Shown: piece by piece, positions 60,665 through 64,000 of the stretch
Layout: every line of letters begins with the position of its first letter
How positions within the stretch are numbered: position 1 is the first letter of the stretch
Source: Bog-793 sp963823945
GTDB taxonomy: Bacteria; Actinomycetota; Acidimicrobiia; Acidimicrobiales; Bog-793
NCBI GenBank assembly: GCA_963823945.1
Contig: CAWGNK010000003.1
Span: forward strand, 620,001 to 684,000
DNA length: 64,000 bases
Direction of reading: 5' to 3'
The notes under the pieces: model-generated
What the model was told of the DNA's origin: nothing
What the model saw: the letters and a program-made list of their open reading frames with translations, nothing else
Databases searched by the model: none
Position numbers and translations under genes: made by a program

Positions 60665-62934
60665 GCCCGACGCCGTCCGGACGCAAGCTCGGGCAGCTCG
60701 AGAAGCTCCCGGTCTCGGAGCTGCGGTGGGTCGGGAACCGCAAGCGGGGGGCGCTCGAGTCGATGGGGATCTTCTCGGTGCTCGACCTGCTCACCCACTA
60801 CCCGCGCCGCTACGCCGACCGGACGAACACCGTCGCGATCGACGCCCTTGTCCCCGGCGACGTCGGCGTCGTCTCGGCGACCGTGCAGGAGGTGTCGCTG
60901 CGGCGCCTGCGCGGGCACCGCAGCATCGTCGAGGTCGTCGTCGACGACGGCACGGGCGAGATGCGCGTGACGTTTTTCAACCAGCCGTGGCGCACGAAGC
61001 AGCTCGCCCCGGGCCGTGAGGTGGCGCTGTTCGGCAAGGTCGACGTCTACCGCGCGGCCTTCCAGATGGCGAACCCCGTCGTCGAGATCATCGGCTCGGC
61101 CGAAGCGCGCCAGACCCGCCGGATCGTGCCCATCTACCCCCAGTCCGGGCGGGCGGGCATCTCCTCGATCGAGCTCGCCAAGTACGTCACCGAGGCGCTG
61201 GCGCGCGCCGGGGAGTTCGCCGATCCCCTCGACGAGCCCCGGCGGGCGGCGAACGGATTGGTGAGCCGGACGGAGGCGTTCCACGCCATCCACGAGCCCG
61301 AGACGATGGCGGAGACCGAGTCCGCCCGGCGCCGGCTCGCTTTCGACGAGCTGTTCCGCATCCAGGTCGCGCTCGTCATGCGCAAGCGGGCCGCCGCGGC
61401 CGACGCCCGCGGCATCTCCCACGATGTCGACGCCCGCGCCGGCGTGCGGCTCGTCGAGGAGTTCCTTGCCGCCCTGCCCTTCGCGCTCACCGCCGCGCAG
61501 TCCCGCGTGATCGGCGAGATCCGGCGTGACCTCGCCTCGCCCGAGCCGATGCACCGGCTGCTGCAGGGCGACGTCGGTGCCGGCAAGACCGTCGTCGCCC
61601 TGGCGACGCTGCTCTACGCCGTCCAGGGCGGCTTCCAGGGGGCCCTCATGGTCCCGACCGAGGTCCTCGCCGAGCAGCACCATCTCGCCGCCCGGGCGAT
61701 GCTGCGCGGGCTCGAGGTGCCCGATCCCCGGCGGTTGGGCGGCAGGCGGCCGATCGCCGTCGAACTGCTCACGAGCCGCACACCGGACTCGGCGAGGGCG
61801 CGGTTGCACGAATCGCTGCGCGAGGGCACCGTCGACATCCTGATCGGGACGCACGCCCTCATCACCGAAAAGGTCGGGTTCGCCTCGCTCGGCGCGGTCG
61901 TCATCGACGAGCAGCACCGCTTCGGCGTCGACCAGCGCGCCGCGCTGCGGGAGAAGGGCTCGGCCGCCGGGGCCGAGGGGCACGACCCGGATCTGCTGGT
62001 GATGACGGCGACACCGATCCCGCGCACCGCGGCGATGACCGTCTACGGCGACCTCGACTACAGCGTGCTCGACGAGCTGCCGCCGGGACGCACGCCGGCC
62101 AGGACGCGCTGGGCCGCCGACGACACCGCCGAGGCCGAGGCCTGGTCGCGGGTGCGCGCCGAGGTGGCGGCGGGTCACCAGGCCTTCGTCGTCTGCCCGC
62201 TCGTCGCCGCCGGGAGCGACACCGTCGACGACGACGGCCTCGCGGCCCTGGCGACGGACGAGCTGGCCCGGGCCGACCTCGACGACGGGCGGCTCTTCGG
62301 CGCCGAGGAACTCGCCGCGGAACGCCGGCCGCCCCGCGGGGCGGTCGACGAGCACGCGCGGCTCAGCGCCGGCGAGCTCCGGGGGCTGCGGGTGGGTCTT
62401 TTGCACGGCCAGCTCCGCCCGGCCGACAAGGAGGCCGTGATGACGGCGTTCCGCCGCGGGAGCCTCGACGTGCTCGTGGCGACGACCGTCGTCGAGGTCG
62501 GCGTCGACGTGCCGGCGGCGACGGTCATGGTCGTCGAGGACGCCGACCGCTTCGGTATCGCCCAGCTCCACCAGCTGCGCGGCCGGGTCGGGCGGGGGGC
62601 CGACCCCGCCTGGTGCTACCTGGTCACCGGCGACGTGACGGACGAGGCCGCCAAGCGTCTCGGGGCCCTCGTCGAGTCGAACGACGGCTTCTATCTCGCC
62701 GAGATCGACCTCGAGCTGCGCGGCGAGGGCACCGTGCTCGGTGCCCGCCAGAAAGGACGCAGCGACCTGAAGCTGGCCTCGTTGCGGCGCGACCGCGACC
62801 TCGTCGACCTCGCCCGGGAACTGGCGGGCCAAGTCGTCGCCGCCGACCCGACGCTGGCGGGCAACCCGCTGCTGGCCGACGAGCTGCGGATCTTCGTCGG
62901 TGACGACGAGGCGGAGTACCTGCTGCGCAGCTAG
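60661..62934 (+). CDS. recG: ATP-dependent DNA helicase RecG
   Basis: A 757-residue superfamily 2 helicase with a GTG start coupled to the previous stop. The N-terminal wedge/OB domain covers about 50-150 (VVVDDGTGEMRVTFFNQPW). Helicase motifs follow: motif I GDVGAGKTVVAL, motif II D-E-Q-H-R-F-G, motif III M-T-A-T-P-I-P-R-T, motifs V and VI ATTVVEVGVDVP and HQLRGRVGRG. An insertion of roughly 60 acidic residues lies between motifs IV and the common GLLHGQLRP element. RecG remodels stalled replication forks and Holliday junctions. Confidence 0.96.
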   Translation: MSPTPSGRKLGQLEKLPVSELRWVGNRKRGALESMGIFSVLDLLTHYPRRYADRTNTVAIDALVPGDVGVVSATVQEVSLRRLRGHRSIVEVVVDDGTGEMRVTFFNQPWRTKQLAPGREVALFGKVDVYRAAFQMANPVVEIIGSAEARQTRRIVPIYPQSGRAGISSIELAKYVTEALARAGEFADPLDEPRRAANGLVSRTEAFHAIHEPETMAETESARRRLAFDELFRIQVALVMRKRAAAADARGISHDVDARAGVRLVEEFLAALPFALTAAQSRVIGEIRRDLASPEPMHRLLQGDVGAGKTVVALATLLYAVQGGFQGALMVPTEVLAEQHHLAARAMLRGLEVPDPRRLGGRRPIAVELLTSRTPDSARARLHESLREGTVDILIGTHALITEKVGFASLGAVVIDEQHRFGVDQRAALREKGSAAGAEGHDPDLLVMTATPIPRTAAMTVYGDLDYSVLDELPPGRTPARTRWAADDTAEAEAWSRVRAEVAAGHQAFVVCPLVAAGSDTVDDDGLAALATDELARADLDDGRLFGAEELAAERRPPRGAVDEHARLSAGELRGLRVGLLHGQLRPADKEAVMTAFRRGSLDVLVATTVVEVGVDVPAATVMVVEDADRFGIAQLHQLRGRVGRGADPAWCYLVTGDVTDEAAKRLGALVESNDGFYLAEIDLELRGEGTVLGARQKGRSDLKLASLRRDRDLVDLARELAGQVVAADPTLAGNPLLADELRIFVGDDEAEYLLRS

Positions 62935-62974
62935 TGGGACGGGGTGAGACCCGCGGGCCGGGTTAGCGTTGACC

Positions 62975-63529
62975 GTGCGCGTCATCGCCGGCTCCGCCCG
63001 CGGCAGGAAACTGCGCGCCCCCGCCCGCGGGGTGCGCCCGACCGCCGACCGGGTCCGGGAGGCGATCTTCGACGTGCTCGACCACCTCGGCGTGGTCGAG
63101 GGGGCCGATGTCGCCGACGTCTTCGCGGGGTCGGGGGCGCTCGGCATCGAGGCGCTCAGCCGGGGGGCGGCCTCGGCGACGTTCGTCGACACCGACCGTG
63201 ACGCGGTGGCGGCGATCAACTGGAACCTCGAGATGACCGGGCTCGGGTCGGCCACGACCCGCATCGTGCGCGCCGACGCGCTGGCGTGGTGCCAGTCGGT
63301 GACGGCGCCTTTCGACGTCGCCCTCGTCGACCCGCCGTACGCCTTCGACCGCTGGCGCGAGCTCCTCGAACGGCTCCCGGCGCGCCTCGCCGTACTGGAG
63401 TCCTCGCACGAGGTCGAGCTGGCGGGCCCGTTCGTCCTCCACCGGGTCTACCGCTACGGCGGTACGCTCGTGACCGTGGCCGTGACCTCCCCCTCGTCGC
63501 CGGCTGCCCAGGGCAAGGAGCCGGCATGA
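62975..63529 (+). CDS. rsmD: 16S rRNA (guanine-966 N2)-methyltransferase RsmD
   Basis: About 184 residues from GTG 62975 (TTG 62969 is also possible). It opens VRVIAGSARGRKL, then RPTADRVREAIFDVL, the SAM site V-F-A-G-S-G-A-L-G-I-E-A and the catalytic D-P-P-Y-A-F. These features define RsmD. It lies between recG and coaD, the usual order, and overlaps coaD by ATGA. Confidence 0.95.
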   Translation: MRVIAGSARGRKLRAPARGVRPTADRVREAIFDVLDHLGVVEGADVADVFAGSGALGIEALSRGAASATFVDTDRDAVAAINWNLEMTGLGSATTRIVRADALAWCQSVTAPFDVALVDPPYAFDRWRELLERLPARLAVLESSHEVELAGPFVLHRVYRYGGTLVTVAVTSPSSPAAQGKEPA

Positions 63530-64000
63530 CCCGCGCGCTCTTCCCGGGCTCGTTCGACCCGTTCCACAACGGCCATCTCGAGGTCGTCGAGCGCGCCCGG
63601 CGCCTTTTCGACGTGGTCATCGTGGCGGTGCTCAACAACCCGCAGAAGGGCGAGCCGCTGTTCAGCGCCGGCGAGCGCGAGCAGATGGTGGCCGAGTGCC
63701 TCGGCCGGTACGACAACGTCGAGATCGTCTCGATGACGACGCTCGTCGTCGAGGTCGCGCGCCAGGTGGCCGCCGACGTGATCGTGAAGGGCCTGCGCGC
63801 CGTCACGGACTTCGAGAACGAGCTGCAGATGGCGCAGATGAACCAGCAGCTCTCCGGCGTCGAGACGCTCATGCTGCCGACCGGCTCGGCGTACTCGTTC
63901 ATCTCGTCGCGACTCGTGCGCGAGGTCGCCCGCTACGGCGGCGACGTCAGCGCCTTCGTCCCCGACCCGATCGCGGTCCGCATGAAGGAGCGCTTTGGTG
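63526..64000 (+). CDS. coaD: Phosphopantetheine adenylyltransferase CoaD, C-terminus cut by window end
   Basis: The first 158 residues are visible, nearly the whole protein (about 160 residues is usual). The nucleotidyltransferase motif is FPGSFDPFHNGHLEVVERA, followed by VIVAVLNNPQKG, the VIVKGLRAVTDFENELQMA segment and the C-terminal T-x4-Y-S-F-I-S-S-R-L-V-R-E. CoaD joins ATP and 4'-phosphopantetheine in coenzyme A synthesis. ATG 63526 overlaps the rsmD stop. Confidence 0.97.
   Translation, partial: MTRALFPGSFDPFHNGHLEVVERARRLFDVVIVAVLNNPQKGEPLFSAGEREQMVAECLGRYDNVEIVSMTTLVVEVARQVAADVIVKGLRAVTDFENELQMAQMNQQLSGVETLMLPTGSAYSFISSRLVREVARYGGDVSAFVPDPIAVRMKERFG

Overview
The window is 64 kb of high-GC DNA from an actinobacterium. 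Several things point there: the adjacent pair of TrkA-type proteins (CeoB/CeoC) next to an APC permease, a DDN/F420-type nitroreductase, GTG, TTG and even CTG starts, long chains of genes coupled by 4-base overlaps, and the block rpmB / fakA-like DAK2 / recG / rsmD / coaD. Gene content and the Suf order (sufB, small Cys protein, sufD, Rieske protein, sufC) would fit a deep-branching class such as Acidimicrobiia, but that placement is inference. No rRNA, tRNA, IS element, phage or CRISPR array was seen.

Layout. 1-6.7 kb: a pnuC N-terminus cut by the window edge behind a NUDIX/NrtR-like gene, a hemolysin III membrane protein, a secreted PQQ-type beta-propeller and two tandem secreted Asp-box repeat proteins; intergenic gaps are long here. 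6.9-10.8 kb: central carbon metabolism (PfkB-type kinase, a phosphofructokinase with pyrophosphate-type residues, class I fructose-bisphosphate aldolase). 11-13.3 kb: a KdpD sensor domain without its kinase half, and a small membrane protein. 13.9-21 kb: a large GT-C-like membrane protein, an MDR oxidoreductase, a secreted dimethylformamidase-like protein, and a PAS-GGDEF-EAL gene broken by a 100-bp tandem duplication. 21.4-27 kb: a drug-type MFS pump, then a potassium module (APC permease fused to an OB-fold, ceoB, ceoC), then a chagasin-like inhibitor. 27.5-36.7 kb: an ABC-2 exporter operon, bioY, glnII, an aldo/keto reductase, idi, an NlpC/P60 hydrolase and fumC.

36.7-51.6 kb is a surface-carbohydrate region. 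Nine minus-strand genes from 46,870 to 39,162 form one tightly packed operon. They include a transaldolase, a GmhB-like phosphatase, an HddA-like kinase and an HddC-like nucleotidyltransferase; a GmhA-like isomerase lies nearby at 51.0 kb. Together these could make a GDP-D-glycero-D-manno-heptose-type sugar from pentose-phosphate intermediates. An epimerase, an SDR, a Gfo/Idh oxidoreductase, an RmlC-like epimerase, a methyltransferase and glycosyltransferases could modify and attach it.

51.8-56.1 kb is a Suf iron-sulfur operon in which sufD appears to start at CTG. 56.2-64 kb is housekeeping: an MFS protein, thiL (frameshifted in a G tract), rpmB, a DAK2 kinase, recG, rsmD and the start of coaD.

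Three otherwise convincing genes are interrupted by small length changes: the GGDEF-EAL gene by a +100-bp duplication, the SDR by a 2-nt-type slip at a GC repeat, and thiL by a 1-nt-type slip at a G run. Each is either a real mutation or switch, or an assembly error, and read-level checking would decide.
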